Counted from the first letter of the stretch, positions 8,553 through 17,222 are shown. The stretch: 64,000 bases of DNA from JADKFD01 sp050250665 (GCA_050250665.1 JBFWOF010000026.1:1-64000); one strand, 5' to 3'. The notes: generated from the letters alone by a model not told the origin. Translations and numbers: made by a program.

Positions 8553-8579
8553 TGTCGCGGACAAGGTCCGCTCCCACAG
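8553..8579. repeat. REP-like hairpin
   Basis: A TCGCGGAC-type stem ending CGCTCCCACAG, 3 bp before the stop of the minus-strand transporter gene. It belongs to the TGTGGGAGCGG family seen about twenty times in the window. Confidence 0.8.
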
Positions 8580-8581
8580 CC

Positions 8582-9853
8582 TCAGGCAGATTTCTCTGCA
8601 GCGGCGCTGCGCACCTCGTGCTGGCGCCCGGCCACGAAGCCGACCCAGGCAGTCACACCGGCCATGATCGCGCCCCAGATGTAGATGCCGCCGGTACCCA
8701 GGCCGACCAAGGCCATGCCCTTGATCGACCACTGCGTGGCCACATCGCTCAAGCGGTAGACAAAGGTGTCGATGAAGCTCTTGCCCTTGTAGCGCACCTC
8801 GCGATTGAGCGTGGTGTAGCAACTGGCAATGGCCGGCTCACCGAAGGCGAAGCGGATGCCGCGACTGAGCACCTGGAACAGGCCGATCATGAAGGCGGTT
8901 GGCAGCAGCGCCAGCGCACCCAGTCCGGCCATCAGCATCAGCGGCATCAGCGTCATCAGCCGCGCGGTGCCGAGCCGCAGGAACAGCCATCGCGCCAGAA
9001 ACACTTCCAGCGTGAAGGCCAGCAGATTGGTCAGCAGATCGATACGGGCAAAATAGGCCGCGCGCAGCGCATCGTCGGCGTACAGCACGCGCACCATGAA
9101 GCCTTGCTGCTGATAGAGGATGCCGCCACCGATGCCACTCAGCAGCATCAGCAAGGCCAGCCAGCGCAGCGGAATCTGCTGCACCACCAATCGGAAGGCG
9201 GCCAGGCTGGTGCCGCCGATCAGTGCATCCATATCGCCAGCATCAGAGCGGCCACTGGCGGCCCGTGCATGTCGACCCAGCAGAATGGCGCAGCCCATCG
9301 ACAGCGCCAGAAAGCCGAAGGACAGCAGCAACACGCCATCGATGTCGATATGTCCGGCCAGCAACATGGTCAATCCTGCCCCACTCAGGCCGCCGGCCGA
9401 TCCGCCTGCTGCAATGAAGCCAAAGACGCGCTTGGCCTGTCCTGGATCGAACACATCGGTCATGTAGCTCCAGAACACCGAGACCGTGAACAGATTGGCC
9501 ACCGACAGCCAGATGTAGAACACCAGGGCCATGCCGGTGCGCCATTCGGGAATCTGCCAGACCGCCAGAAAACCGAGAATGCAGGCCAGAAAGAAGGCGT
9601 AGACCACCGGCACGAACACCCGCCGGGCAAAACGTGACACCAGCGCACCGTACAGCGGCTGGGCCAGCAGCATGCACAGAAAACTGCAGGTGTAGAGCCA
9701 GTTGTAGTACTCGGGGCCAATGCGCACGCCCATGGCTTCACGCACCGAGCGCAGCATGTAATAGCTGGTCAGCAGGCCGAAGAAGTAGACGAAAGCGATC
9801 AGCAGTGCTGCGCGCTCACGCCGGTCTACCTCGAACAGGGCTTTCAACTGCAT
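8582..9853 (-). CDS. MFS-like / NTT (ADP/ATP carrier-like) membrane protein
   Basis: A 423-residue polytopic membrane protein with about twelve hydrophobic segments. The first spans roughly residues 17-34 (LLIAFVYFFGLLTSYYMLRS). The opening MQLKALFEVDRRERAAL followed by SYYMLRSVREAMGV resembles bacterial proteins of the NTT/TLC nucleotide-carrier-like group within the MFS fold. These are found in free-living proteobacteria and have no demonstrated substrate. The Lys residues that define true ADP/ATP exchangers cannot be confirmed by eye, so no substrate is assigned. It diverges from the acyl-CoA dehydrogenase gene across about 225 bp. Confidence 0.75.
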   Translation of the reverse strand: MQLKALFEVDRRERAALLIAFVYFFGLLTSYYMLRSVREAMGVRIGPEYYNWLYTCSFLCMLLAQPLYGALVSRFARRVFVPVVYAFFLACILGFLAVWQIPEWRTGMALVFYIWLSVANLFTVSVFWSYMTDVFDPGQAKRVFGFIAAGGSAGGLSGAGLTMLLAGHIDIDGVLLLSFGFLALSMGCAILLGRHARAASGRSDAGDMDALIGGTSLAAFRLVVQQIPLRWLALLMLLSGIGGGILYQQQGFMVRVLYADDALRAAYFARIDLLTNLLAFTLEVFLARWLFLRLGTARLMTLMPLMLMAGLGALALLPTAFMIGLFQVLSRGIRFAFGEPAIASCYTTLNREVRYKGKSFIDTFVYRLSDVATQWSIKGMALVGLGTGGIYIWGAIMAGVTAWVGFVAGRQHEVRSAAAEKSA

Positions 9854-10080
9854 CCTGACAGTGCCTTGGTTGAGCTGCGCCGCAGCATGAATGAAGCCGG
9901 GTCTAGACTGCGTTGGGGCTACCCGAGGCTGACCGGCATCATGCCCAAAGGGCGCCCGGTCGGCCAGTCGCAGCGGACCAGGACGACCGCTGCCTGTACG
10001 CAGCTGGGGCAGTTGCCACGGTTTTTCGAATCCGGCGGGCTGCTAGACTCGTTCGAAGGCCAAGGTCGAGGGCAGCATTG

Positions 10081-11751
10081 ATGGGTTTCACACAGACGCC
10101 ACCGCAATTGTCCAATCCCTACCTGACCGACCGCGTCCTGCAATCGGTACTGCGTCGGGCGATGCCGCCGGCGCTGTTCGAGCACTTTCATGAGGAAGCC
10201 AACGAACTCGGCCAGGTCATCGCCGACGAACTCTATCCGCAGCAATTGCGCGAGCGCCTGATCGAACCCGTACACACCCCCTTCGACGCCTGGGGCCGTC
10301 GCATCGATCACATCGAGCTCACGCCGCTGTGGCAGCAGATGCCGCAACTGGCGACGCGTTTCGGGCTGGTCTGGCATGGCTACGACCAGAGCAAGGGCGC
10401 GCACGCCCGCTTGTTCCAGTTCGGCATGGTCTACCTCGCCAGCGCGGCGACGGATTTCTACACCTGCCCCCTGGCGATGACCGACGGCGCCGCCCGGGCG
10501 CTGGTGGAATCGGGCAATTCGGCGCTGGTGCAGAGAGCCCTGCCCCATCTGACCGCACGCGAAGCGCACCAGCTCTGGACCAGCGGCCAGTGGATGACCG
10601 AAACCAGCGGCGGCTCGGACGTCGGCGGCACCGAGACCCGGGCCGAATGTGACGCCGACGGCCAGTGGCGGGTCCATGGCCGCAAGTGGTTCACCTCGGC
10701 GGCGACCTCGGAGATGGCCCTGCTGCTGGCGCGCCCGAGTGGCGGCGCCGATGGAACCGACGGTCTGGCCCTGTTCTACTGCGAACCCCGCGATCGCGGT
10801 GGCCGTTTGCAGAACATCATCGTCGACCGGCTCAAGGACAAGCTCGGCAGTCGCAAGTTGCCGACCGCGGAATTGCAGCTGGACGGCACCCCGGTGGAAC
10901 TGGTCGGCGAGGCCAGTCACGGCGTACGCATGATCGCGCCGGTGCTGAACCAGACCCGCGTCTGGAACGCCCTGGCTGCGCTCAGTGTCTACCGCCGCGG
11001 ACTGCAGCTGCTGCGCGACTACGCCGCACGACGCCGGGTTTTCGGTCGCATGCTCAGCGAACAGCCCCTGCATCAACACACGATGGCTGGATTGCAGGCC
11101 GAATTCGAAGCCGGACTGCATCTGTCCCTGTACGTCGCCGAGATGCTGGGCAAATCCGAACTCGGTCTGCTCGATGATCGCCATCGTCTGTTGCTGCGGC
11201 TGCTGATTCCGATCACCAAGCTGCTGACCGCCAAACAGACCGTCAGTGGCGTCAGCGAGATCGTCGAAGGCTTCGGTGGCGCCGGCTATATCGAAGACAC
11301 CGGATTGCCGGCGCTGCTGCGCGATGCCCAGGTCTTCAGCATCTGGGAAGGCACCACCAATGTGCTGTCGCTCGATGCACTCAAGATCCTCTCCAGCGAT
11401 CACACCTGGGCCGCGCTTCACGCAGCGCTGGTGGCCCTGCTGAGCCAGGCAGGCTCCGATTTCGCTGCCATCGCCGCGCAGATACGCGATGCCTATGAAG
11501 CGGCCTACGCGGCGCTGCACAATGAACAGGGCGCGAATCGTGGCGAAGCGCTCGGCCGAGGTATCGCCCTGACCCTGGGTCGCTGTTTCGCGCTGGCCGT
11601 GCTGCTGCGCCATGCGGCCTGGTCGCTGCGCGCCGAGGGCGATCCGCGACCGGCCGCAGCGGCGCGACGTTTCTCTGCCCATGGCCTGCTCTGCCTGCAG
11701 GCCGGTGAGGCGCTGGACTCGCGCATCCTCGCCATCGACGAACTGGAGTAG
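10081..11751 (+). CDS. AidB-type acyl-CoA dehydrogenase
   Basis: A flavoprotein of the acyl-CoA dehydrogenase superfamily, 556 residues, longer than typical members (~390) and like E. coli AidB. Visible motifs are PLAMTDGA (130-137), MTETSGGSDVGGT (172-184, flavin region), KWFTSA (202-207) and IWEGTTNV (421-428) with the catalytic-type Glu423. The GFGGAGYIEDTGLPALLRDA stretch precedes it. AidB proteins protect against alkylation damage in E. coli, but whether this one acts on DNA damage or on an acyl-CoA is unknown. The start at 10081 has a GAGGGC nearby; the frame is open further upstream to 9913 without support. The downstream asparaginase-like gene begins 4 nt after the stop. Confidence 0.88.
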   Translation: MGFTQTPPQLSNPYLTDRVLQSVLRRAMPPALFEHFHEEANELGQVIADELYPQQLRERLIEPVHTPFDAWGRRIDHIELTPLWQQMPQLATRFGLVWHGYDQSKGAHARLFQFGMVYLASAATDFYTCPLAMTDGAARALVESGNSALVQRALPHLTAREAHQLWTSGQWMTETSGGSDVGGTETRAECDADGQWRVHGRKWFTSAATSEMALLLARPSGGADGTDGLALFYCEPRDRGGRLQNIIVDRLKDKLGSRKLPTAELQLDGTPVELVGEASHGVRMIAPVLNQTRVWNALAALSVYRRGLQLLRDYAARRRVFGRMLSEQPLHQHTMAGLQAEFEAGLHLSLYVAEMLGKSELGLLDDRHRLLLRLLIPITKLLTAKQTVSGVSEIVEGFGGAGYIEDTGLPALLRDAQVFSIWEGTTNVLSLDALKILSSDHTWAALHAALVALLSQAGSDFAAIAAQIRDAYEAAYAALHNEQGANRGEALGRGIALTLGRCFALAVLLRHAAWSLRAEGDPRPAAAARRFSAHGLLCLQAGEALDSRILAIDELE

Positions 11752-11755
11752 CTCC

Positions 11756-12241
11756 GTGCAGCATCTGTGCATCGTGACCACCGGCGGCACCATCGACAAG
11801 GTGTATTTCGACGATCTCTCGACCTTTCAGGTGGGCGAACCGGCGATCGGTCGGATTCTCGACAACCTCGGCGTGGCTTTCACCTACAACGTCATTGCGC
11901 TGATGCGCAAGGACAGCCTGCACGTCACCGATGACGATCGCGAACTGGTACGCCACACCATCAGCGCCCAGCCGCACGCGCATGTGCTGGTCACTCACGG
12001 CACCGACAGCATGGTCGCCACCGCCCGGGTGCTGGCCCAGATTCCCGACAAGACCATCGTCCTCACCGGCGCCCTCAATCCCGCCCGTTTCCAGGGCTCC
12101 GACGCCGTCTTCAATATCGGCTGCGCCATCGGTGCCGTGCAGGTGCTGCCGCCGGGCGTGCACATCGCCATGAATGGCCGGGTCTGGGATCCGTTCAAGG
12201 TGCGCAAGAACCGCGACGCCAACCGCTTCGAGGCCGGCTGA
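11756..12241 (+). CDS. Single-domain L-asparaginase-like protein
   Basis: A 161-residue protein equivalent to only the N-terminal catalytic domain of bacterial asparaginases (usually 320-350 residues). It keeps TTGGTID (8-14) with the nucleophile-type Thr, the HGTDSM motif (81-86) with Thr83 and Asp84, and a basic segment FKVRKNRDANRF near 148-159 that may hold the triad Lys. The C-terminal domain is absent and no remnant is visible downstream. Start is GTG at 11756 with GGAG 7 nt upstream, overlapping the end of the AidB-type gene. The two are probably translated together. Such short forms exist in other Proteobacteria; activity is unproven. Confidence 0.8.
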   Translation: MQHLCIVTTGGTIDKVYFDDLSTFQVGEPAIGRILDNLGVAFTYNVIALMRKDSLHVTDDDRELVRHTISAQPHAHVLVTHGTDSMVATARVLAQIPDKTIVLTGALNPARFQGSDAVFNIGCAIGAVQVLPPGVHIAMNGRVWDPFKVRKNRDANRFEAG

Positions 12242-12300
12242 GAGCGCGGCCAGACAGGCCCAACTCCAGCGCGCGTGGGAAGGGGCCCGCGCTGCTGCTG

Positions 12301-12376
12301 TGGAGGGCGCCGCGCCGCGGCGCCGCATTGCCGGGCCTGAAGATCAACAGCGGCCGCGCAGGCGCGCGTCCCTCCA
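12301..12376. repeat. 76-bp GC-rich repeat with TGGAGGG...CCCTCCA ends
   Basis: Terminal inverted repeats TGGAGGG and CCCTCCA enclose a very GC-rich body. An inverted, roughly 80% similar copy lies at 60590-60663, with partial copies near 5967-6005 and 23933. The element lies between the asparaginase-like and VF530 genes. Confidence 0.75.
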
Positions 12377-12521
12377 CAAAACCGCTTCGATCCGGCGGAA
12401 TCGCCAGTTTCCCAAGCCGTGTACCTCGGCGGATGCCGACCCTTGAGAACCCCCGGAAGCTCGGCCCGCTTCAGGCCGCAGGGCTATGATCGGACGCGGA
12501 TCCTCTGAGTCGGACCTGAGC

Positions 12522-13070
12522 ATGAGCGCTGACATCAATTACCAGAACAATCCGCTGCACGGTGTCAGCTTGAAGCAGATGCTGGTTGAAGTCGTTGATC
12601 AATATGGCTTCGACCTGTTGTTTGCCTATTTGAACATCAACTGCTTCAAGACCAACCCGAGCATCGAATCGAGTGTGAAATTCCTCAAGAAAACCACCTG
12701 GGCGCGCGAAATGGTGGAGTCCTTTTATCTCTACCAGTACAAGAATCTGCCCAGAGCCTCGGACGAACAGTTTGCACTGTCACCCCGAGATCGCATCGTG
12801 CCCGCCGATCAATCGCCGGGCGAACCTGCTCAACTGAGCCTGGAAGCGGCCGAACGGCTGGCCGAAAAGCGTCTGAGAAAATCTGCCGAGCGCAGCCAGG
12901 CGTCGGCGGATCGCTCGGGCACTGAACGACATCGCGCCAGTCCGCGCGGCGGTCGCTCTACCGGCCATCGAAGCTCTGGAAATTTCGGGACCGATGAGAC
13001 CGACCGATCGGCAGCTCCGGCGCCATCGGTGACCGGTCCTGTAGATCCCTGGGCGAAGTGGCGCAAGTAG
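12522..13070 (+). CDS. VF530 (DUF2132) family protein with long basic tail
   Basis: Residues ~9-75 match the VF530/DUF2132 small helical domain: NNPLHGVSLKQMLVE, ININCF-like NINCFKTNPSIESS, and KFLKKTTWAREMVESFYLYQY. That domain has a solved fold and is thought to bind DNA. The usual family member is 70-90 residues; this one has 182. The extra ~105 residues are rich in Arg, Ser, Ala and Glu, contain no hydrophobic core and look disordered. The start at 12522 (MSADINYQ) fits the family. The frame is also open from 12486, with no better ribosome site. Confidence 0.8.
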   Translation: MSADINYQNNPLHGVSLKQMLVEVVDQYGFDLLFAYLNINCFKTNPSIESSVKFLKKTTWAREMVESFYLYQYKNLPRASDEQFALSPRDRIVPADQSPGEPAQLSLEAAERLAEKRLRKSAERSQASADRSGTERHRASPRGGRSTGHRSSGNFGTDETDRSAAPAPSVTGPVDPWAKWRK

Positions 13071-13132
13071 GTTCGGTACAGCGCAGTCTGCACCCGAGTA
13101 CCGACAGGTATCAGGCACGCCGGTTTGGCCAC

Positions 13133-13156
13133 TGTGGGAGCGGCTTCAGCCGCGAT
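13133..13156. repeat. REP-like hairpin
   Basis: TGTGGGAGCGG followed by TTCA-looped stem GCGGC/GCCGC and CGAT. The loop and stem version CTTCAGCC also occurs at 34720, 50503 and (inverted) 13567 and 60744. Confidence 0.85.
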
Positions 13157-13216
13157 TCGGGGCCCGGGGACAAGCGCTGTACCTATCGCGGACAGAGTCC
13201 GCCCACAGGGAAGAGC

Positions 13217-13234
13217 GTCCAGACAAGTCTGGAC
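13217..13234. repeat. GTCCAGAC-AA-GTCTGGAC palindrome
   Basis: Perfect 8-bp arms. The copy at 50569-50586 is identical and is also followed by CCTAC/CCCAC-like sequence. Confidence 0.85.
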
Positions 13235-13267
13235 CTACCACGGCCAGCAGACCGGCTTGCTCCGCGT

Positions 13268-13443
13268 CCTCCGCGCCTCCGCGTGAGACCGCTTTTCGAC
13301 ACTAACAACCTACACCCAGGTGTAGCAGCGCCTGTCAGTCCGGACGATCCCGGAGTTCATGAAGGCGGCATTCCCGGAAGCCTGAGTAGCGGTGGGTAGT
13401 TTGTGACGGTGCAGCAAAGAGCGCTCACGCGGAGGCGCGGAGG
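13268..13443. repeat. 176-bp element with perfect 20-bp inverted arms
   Basis: The left arm 13268-13287 (CCTCCGCGCCTCCGCGTGAG) and right arm 13424-13443 are exact complements. A second, imperfect inner pair is visible around ACTAACAACCTAC (near 13300) and GGGTAGTTTGTGACG (near 13394). The arm motif, CACGCGGAGGCGCGGAG, also occurs alone near 50440. Confidence 0.8.
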
Positions 13444-13566
13444 GCACGGAGAAAAGCCTTGATCGTTGGCCGCGTAGCGGGTTACGTGACTGATGCACCT
13501 TTCGGATTCTGTGGGGGCTTCAGCCGCGATCTTCCGTGATTGACCCGCGTGGACATATGAACAGCC

Positions 13567-13590
13567 ATCGCGGCTGAAGCCGCTCCCACA
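13567..13590. repeat. REP-like hairpin, inverted orientation
   Basis: ATCGCGGCTGAAGCCGCTCC followed by CACA. It pairs with an oppositely oriented, slightly degenerate copy at 13510-13530. Confidence 0.8.
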
Positions 13591-13689
13591 GGCGGGGATC
13601 ACGCAGAGCCGGGCCAATGACGCGAGAGCGCCGAGTGCGACTCGACGATCCCAGGCACGTCGCCGTGCGCCGAATCCCGTCCCGACCAG

Positions 13690-13717
13690 AAAAAAAGCCC
13701 CGGCTCGCGCCGGGGCT
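13690..13717 (-). terminator. Intrinsic terminator of the subtilase gene
   Basis: Read on the minus strand, AGCCCCGGC-GCGA-GCCGGGGCT forms a 9-bp stem with a 4-nt loop, followed directly by seven T. It starts 27 nt after the protease stop codon. It is the clearest rho-independent terminator in the window. Confidence 0.93.
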
Positions 13718-13743
13718 GTGATCTGCTACTCAGTGAAAGCTGC

Positions 13744-16137
13744 TCAGAACTGCAGGCTCCACTTGTCGAGATAGCCGGTATCGCCGCGGGCGTTGTCGTT
13801 GACGCGCAGCTTCCAGGTACCGTTGGCCACCTCGGTGGAGGCATTCACGCTGAAGGTCTGGATGATGTTGTCCGCGCTGCCGCCACTGCGATTGTGCAGC
13901 ACATAGACCGAACCATCCGGCGCGATCAGGTCCACCTTCAGATCGGCCTTGTAGGTGTGGTAGATGGTGACGGCCACCTGCAGATTCGACGGTGCATTGC
14001 CGGTGCGGCCAGACACGCTGATCGGGCTCTCGATGGTGGTGTTGTCGAGAATGTTGTAGTTGGTCTGGTTCTCGAAGAAGCTCGGCTGGGTGCCGCCGCC
14101 GCTGGCAGTCCAGTCAGCAGTGATGGTGAAAGTGCGGGTGCCCGTCGCATAGCCATAAACGCGAATGTAGTAGGTACCGGCACTCGGTGCGGCAAAAGTG
14201 CAGGTCTCATTGCCCGAACCGGTGTACGGACGGCAGTCATAAGCCGTCAGGCTGGGCGCGGATCCATAGCGCACATACAGGTCGACATCGCCGCTGGCGT
14301 TGGTGGTCGCGATGGTGAGGTTGGAAGAACCCGCCGGCACGACCACCGTGTACTCCGCATAGCTGCTGTTGGCGCTGGTCGAGTTGGTGCTGCCGTTGAC
14401 CGGGACCCCCTTGCTCAGAACGTTGCCGCCCGTGGGCGGTGCCGTGACCGTGACCGAACGCGAGGTGCTGTTGCTGGCACCACCGTTGTCGGTGACCGTC
14501 AGTGTCACCGTGTAGGTACCGGCGCTGGCGTAGGTGCGGCTCGGATTGGTCGCCGTGGAGGTCGAACCGTCGCCGAAATTCCAGCTGCGTGAAGCGATGG
14601 TGCCGTCACTGTCCGTGGAGGCGTCCGAGAACGAGGCCGTCAGGCCGCTAGTGGTGAAGCTGAAGCTGGCGGTTGGCGCAGCATTGCTGCCTCCGGTCAC
14701 GGCAGCAATCGTCGCTGCTGCGTCGATGATGCCGGCGCCGCAACCCGAACAGCTGGCCGGAAAGGCCCGGGCGTTGTTCTTCAGCAGCGTCTCCAGCTGA
14801 GCCGGCGTCTGATTGGCCTTGCTGAGCACGAGAGCTGCCAGACCCGCGACGTGCGGCGTGGCCATCGACGTGCCCTGATACCAGGCATAGCTCTGAGCGC
14901 CCGGCGTCGTGGTGCCGGAGTTCAGCGTCGACAGGATGCCGTTGCTCGAGGCACTGCGGACATCACCGCCCGGCGCGGCAATATCCACCAGCGTGCCGTA
15001 GTTGGAGTAGTAAGCGCGACCGCCACTGCGGTTGGTTGCCGCCACTGCGATCACGTTGCTGCAGTTGGCTGGCGTGGCGCCTGACACGTTCACGTTGGAG
15101 TTGCCGGCAGCGACAATGACCGAGGTTCCGCGGCCTACGGCACCGTTGATGGCGTTCTGGTAGGTGCTGGCACAGGTGCTGCTGCTGCCACCCAGACTCA
15201 TGTTGATGACCTTGGCCGGCGTGGCGTTGGCCGGAACACCCGAGACGCTGCCTCCGGAAGCCCAGGTGATGGCATCAGCGATGTCCGACAGCGTGCCGCC
15301 GCAGGCAGCGAGTACGCGCACCGGCTGGATCTTGGCATTGAAGGCCACGCCGGCGACACCGGCGGCATTGTTGGTCACGGCCGCAATGGTGCCGGCCACG
15401 TGGGTTCCATGCCAGCTGGAATTGGAGGCCGGAGAGCCCGAATAGCACTGACCCGCAGTGGTCCAGTCGCCCTGATCGGCGGGATTGGAGTCGCGACCGT
15501 TACCATCGCGGGCGTTGGCCGAGCTCGACACGAAATCGTAGCCCGCGATCACGTTGGCGTTGAGATCGGTGTGGCTGGTGATGCCGGTATCGAGTACCGC
15601 CACGACCACGCCGCTGCCGGTGGCATTGTTCCAGGCCGTCGGCAGATTGGCGCCACCGGTGGCTTCAAAATAGTGCCACTGCTGGTTGTAGGAGGAATCA
15701 TTGGGTGAGAGGAAGGGCACCATGATCTGATCGGGCTCTACATAAGCCACGTTGGGATCGGCAGCCAGCTCATTCATGACCTTGAGCAGGCTACCGTCGT
15801 CCAGCGCTTTTCCGATCTTCACAAGGTGCCCGCCGGTGGACAGCGTACGCACATAACTCAGCGTTTCACCCGTTCGCGAGGCGATCTGGTCCAGATGGCG
15901 ACTGATGGCACTCACGGCATCCCCTGCCGCCCGCGCGTCACCTTCGTTGTAGCCCACAATGATGGCGTCGTATTGATACGAGTCAGCCAGCGCCGCGGCA
16001 TTCACTCTTGCGTTTACAGCGCCGATGAGCGGATCGCTGCCTCCTCCCCCGAGTGTCTGCGCGCCGGCCACGCCGGCCACCAGCAGGCCGGTCAGCAAGG
16101 CTGTACCAAGTAACGATTTAGTGAACTTGCTAGTCAT
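13744..16137 (-). CDS. Secreted subtilisin-like serine protease with PKD, PPC and P domains
   Basis: A 797-residue exported S8 peptidase. Residues 1-27 are a signal peptide (MTSKFTKSLL then a hydrophobic run ending AGVAGAQ). Residues ~35-145 look like an inhibitory propeptide ending NVAYVEPDQIMVPF. The catalytic triad is Asp183 (VAVLDTGI), His243 (WHGTHVAGT) and Ser424 (GTSMATPHVAGLAAL), with oxyanion Asn346 (AAGNSN). A PKD domain (~486-565), a PPC domain (~590-675) and a proprotein-convertase P domain (~688-797) follow. This layout is common in secreted proteases of Lysobacter-type bacteria. The start at 16137 is chosen for the signal peptide; the frame is open to 16308. A strong terminator follows. 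Confidence 0.93.
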   Translation of the reverse strand: MTSKFTKSLLGTALLTGLLVAGVAGAQTLGGGGSDPLIGAVNARVNAAALADSYQYDAIIVGYNEGDARAAGDAVSAISRHLDQIASRTGETLSYVRTLSTGGHLVKIGKALDDGSLLKVMNELAADPNVAYVEPDQIMVPFLSPNDSSYNQQWHYFEATGGANLPTAWNNATGSGVVVAVLDTGITSHTDLNANVIAGYDFVSSSANARDGNGRDSNPADQGDWTTAGQCYSGSPASNSSWHGTHVAGTIAAVTNNAAGVAGVAFNAKIQPVRVLAACGGTLSDIADAITWASGGSVSGVPANATPAKVINMSLGGSSSTCASTYQNAINGAVGRGTSVIVAAGNSNVNVSGATPANCSNVIAVAATNRSGGRAYYSNYGTLVDIAAPGGDVRSASSNGILSTLNSGTTTPGAQSYAWYQGTSMATPHVAGLAALVLSKANQTPAQLETLLKNNARAFPASCSGCGAGIIDAAATIAAVTGGSNAAPTASFSFTTSGLTASFSDASTDSDGTIASRSWNFGDGSTSTATNPSRTYASAGTYTVTLTVTDNGGASNSTSRSVTVTAPPTGGNVLSKGVPVNGSTNSTSANSSYAEYTVVVPAGSSNLTIATTNASGDVDLYVRYGSAPSLTAYDCRPYTGSGNETCTFAAPSAGTYYIRVYGYATGTRTFTITADWTASGGGTQPSFFENQTNYNILDNTTIESPISVSGRTGNAPSNLQVAVTIYHTYKADLKVDLIAPDGSVYVLHNRSGGSADNIIQTFSVNASTEVANGTWKLRVNDNARGDTGYLDKWSLQF

Positions 16138-16560
16138 GTGCAGTAATCCCCAGATTGAATACGCTTTGTTGCCACAGTTCCGCACCGCTGAAGCGGTGCC
16201 CTCCCAGAACGTCAACGCCCATCCGCGTGTCGAACTTCGTCCTCCCCAGGGCGAAGTTCGATGATTGATGGGCAGCCCGACCTTAAGTTTCGTGGCGGTG
16301 TCGGTCAATCAGGGCACAATCTGTAGCAGTGCTTTAGGCGTGTTGCATTGCAGCAATCAGGGACGTCGGCGCGACCGGGACATTCATGAACGGAAGCAGA
16401 ACGCCACGGTTAAGGTTTATTCAGGATTGGTGTCTGGCGAAACCTTTTTGTGCGCCGCACAACAAGTCGCGGACTGAATGACATACGAATAGAGCATATT
16501 TCACGCGCTTGTCCTGCGCTGTCAATGCCGGCAGCACACAAGGGCCTTCGGCGATCGGAT
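16138..16560. other. Protease upstream region with hairpin; otherwise unassigned
   Basis: A 423-bp gap. It must hold the subtilase promoter. The only structure I see is the 10-bp inverted repeat at 16230-16261. A short plus-strand open frame around 16265-16477 has no ribosome site or recognisable product and is not called. No dispersed repeats are present, which is unusual for a gap of this size in this window. Confidence 0.6.
16230..16261. promoter_or_regulatory. 10-bp inverted repeat upstream of the protease gene
   Basis: TCGAACTTCG (16230-16239) and CGAAGTTCGA (16252-16261) with a 12-nt spacer, about 93 nt upstream of the protease start. It could be an operator or a 5'-leader hairpin. No matching copy was noticed elsewhere in the window. 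Confidence 0.45.
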
Positions 16561-17055
16561 TCAGGCGCGCAGACGTTCGCGCAGATGCACCGGTTTCGGT
16601 CGACGCCACCACAGCAGGGCCGCGATCAGGATCAGCCAGGGCTGCAATCGGTGGGCCCAGAGCATGCGGCTGTGGGCTACGCTCTGGGCGTTGCCGAAAA
16701 ATACGGCAACAGCAGCCGGCGGATAACCCTTGATGGCCTCCTCCAGCGGAGTCGCCACCGCCCGGGCGGTGTCATCCCCCAGTGTCTCCAATCCCGGAAT
16801 CTTGCGCAGGACATCGCCGCCCAGCACATAGGTTGCGGCGACCAGGGCGTCACCGTTGAAGCCGCTGCGAATCGCCGCACCGATGCGCGGCTCGCTGGCG
16901 AGCGCACTGAAAGTCAGCATGTTGTAGATCAGCGTGCCGAGGCAGACGATGACGGCGGTCGCCGCAGGCAGGTAGCCACGCGATACAGATTGACCCTTGC
17001 TTGCACGCATTTCGGTTTCCAGAGTTTCCGGCGATAGCCCATGGTAGCGCAGCAT
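16561..17055 (-). CDS. Hypothetical membrane protein with two transmembrane segments
   Basis: 164 residues, not recognised. An N-terminal cytoplasmic part contains LSPETLETEMRASKGQS. A hydrophobic helix at ~residues 29-52 (LPAATAVIVCLGTLIYNMLT) is followed by a ~75-residue loop with GGDVLRKIPGLETLGDD, and a second helix at ~141-154 (PWLILIAALLWW) precedes a basic tail RRPKPVHLRERLRA. This predicts both ends inside and the loop in the periplasm. The start at 17055 has CAGGAA about 10 nt upstream; a longer frame to 17304 lacks support. It is divergent from the large signalling gene at 17223. Confidence 0.6.
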   Translation of the reverse strand: MLRYHGLSPETLETEMRASKGQSVSRGYLPAATAVIVCLGTLIYNMLTFSALASEPRIGAAIRSGFNGDALVAATYVLGGDVLRKIPGLETLGDDTARAVATPLEEAIKGYPPAAVAVFFGNAQSVAHSRMLWAHRLQPWLILIAALLWWRRPKPVHLRERLRA

Positions 17056-17222
17056 CGGTGCCGTTCCTGCGGCAACCGTCTCAGCTGCGACCAAAGGTGA
17101 GCTGTAAATAGACGCCGGAGACCGCCGGAAGGGGTCTACAACTTTGATTATCCTGATGAGGCGCACACTCGCGAGGCGTTTTTCGTTGCAGAATGGGTGC
17201 ACAGGGAGCGGGAGAAGAGCGC

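Larger units (their letters stand above)
8238..8581. other. Gene-free gap filled with repeats
   Basis: A 344-bp gap between convergent genes. Inverted low-complexity tracts of the GGGCACGAGGGCGAG type lie near 8245-8272 and 8303-8320. There are two copies of the 20-nt AATCAACGACTT repeat (8322 and 8486), a GTAGGTCAC element (8401-8480) and a REP-like hairpin (8553-8579). No gene is seen. Confidence 0.7.
13071..13743. other. 673-bp gene-free gap with several repeats
   Basis: The gap lies between the VF530 gene and the minus-strand protease gene. It contains REP-like hairpins (13133-13156, 13185-13208, 13510-13530, 13567-13590), a GTCCAGAC palindrome (13217-13234), a 176-bp inverted-arm element (13268-13443) and the protease terminator. 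No gene of any size looks credible. Confidence 0.7.

Noticed and set aside
8582..9853. True ADP/ATP translocase of an intracellular parasite type
   Set aside because: The surrounding genome carries full biosynthetic housekeeping genes, and the diagnostic residues of exchangers could not be verified. Only an NTT-like fold is claimed.
17193..17222. Ten-residue longer start for the receiver/GGDEF/EAL protein
   Set aside because: The ATG at 17223 has a well-placed GGGAG, and the upstream Met does not.
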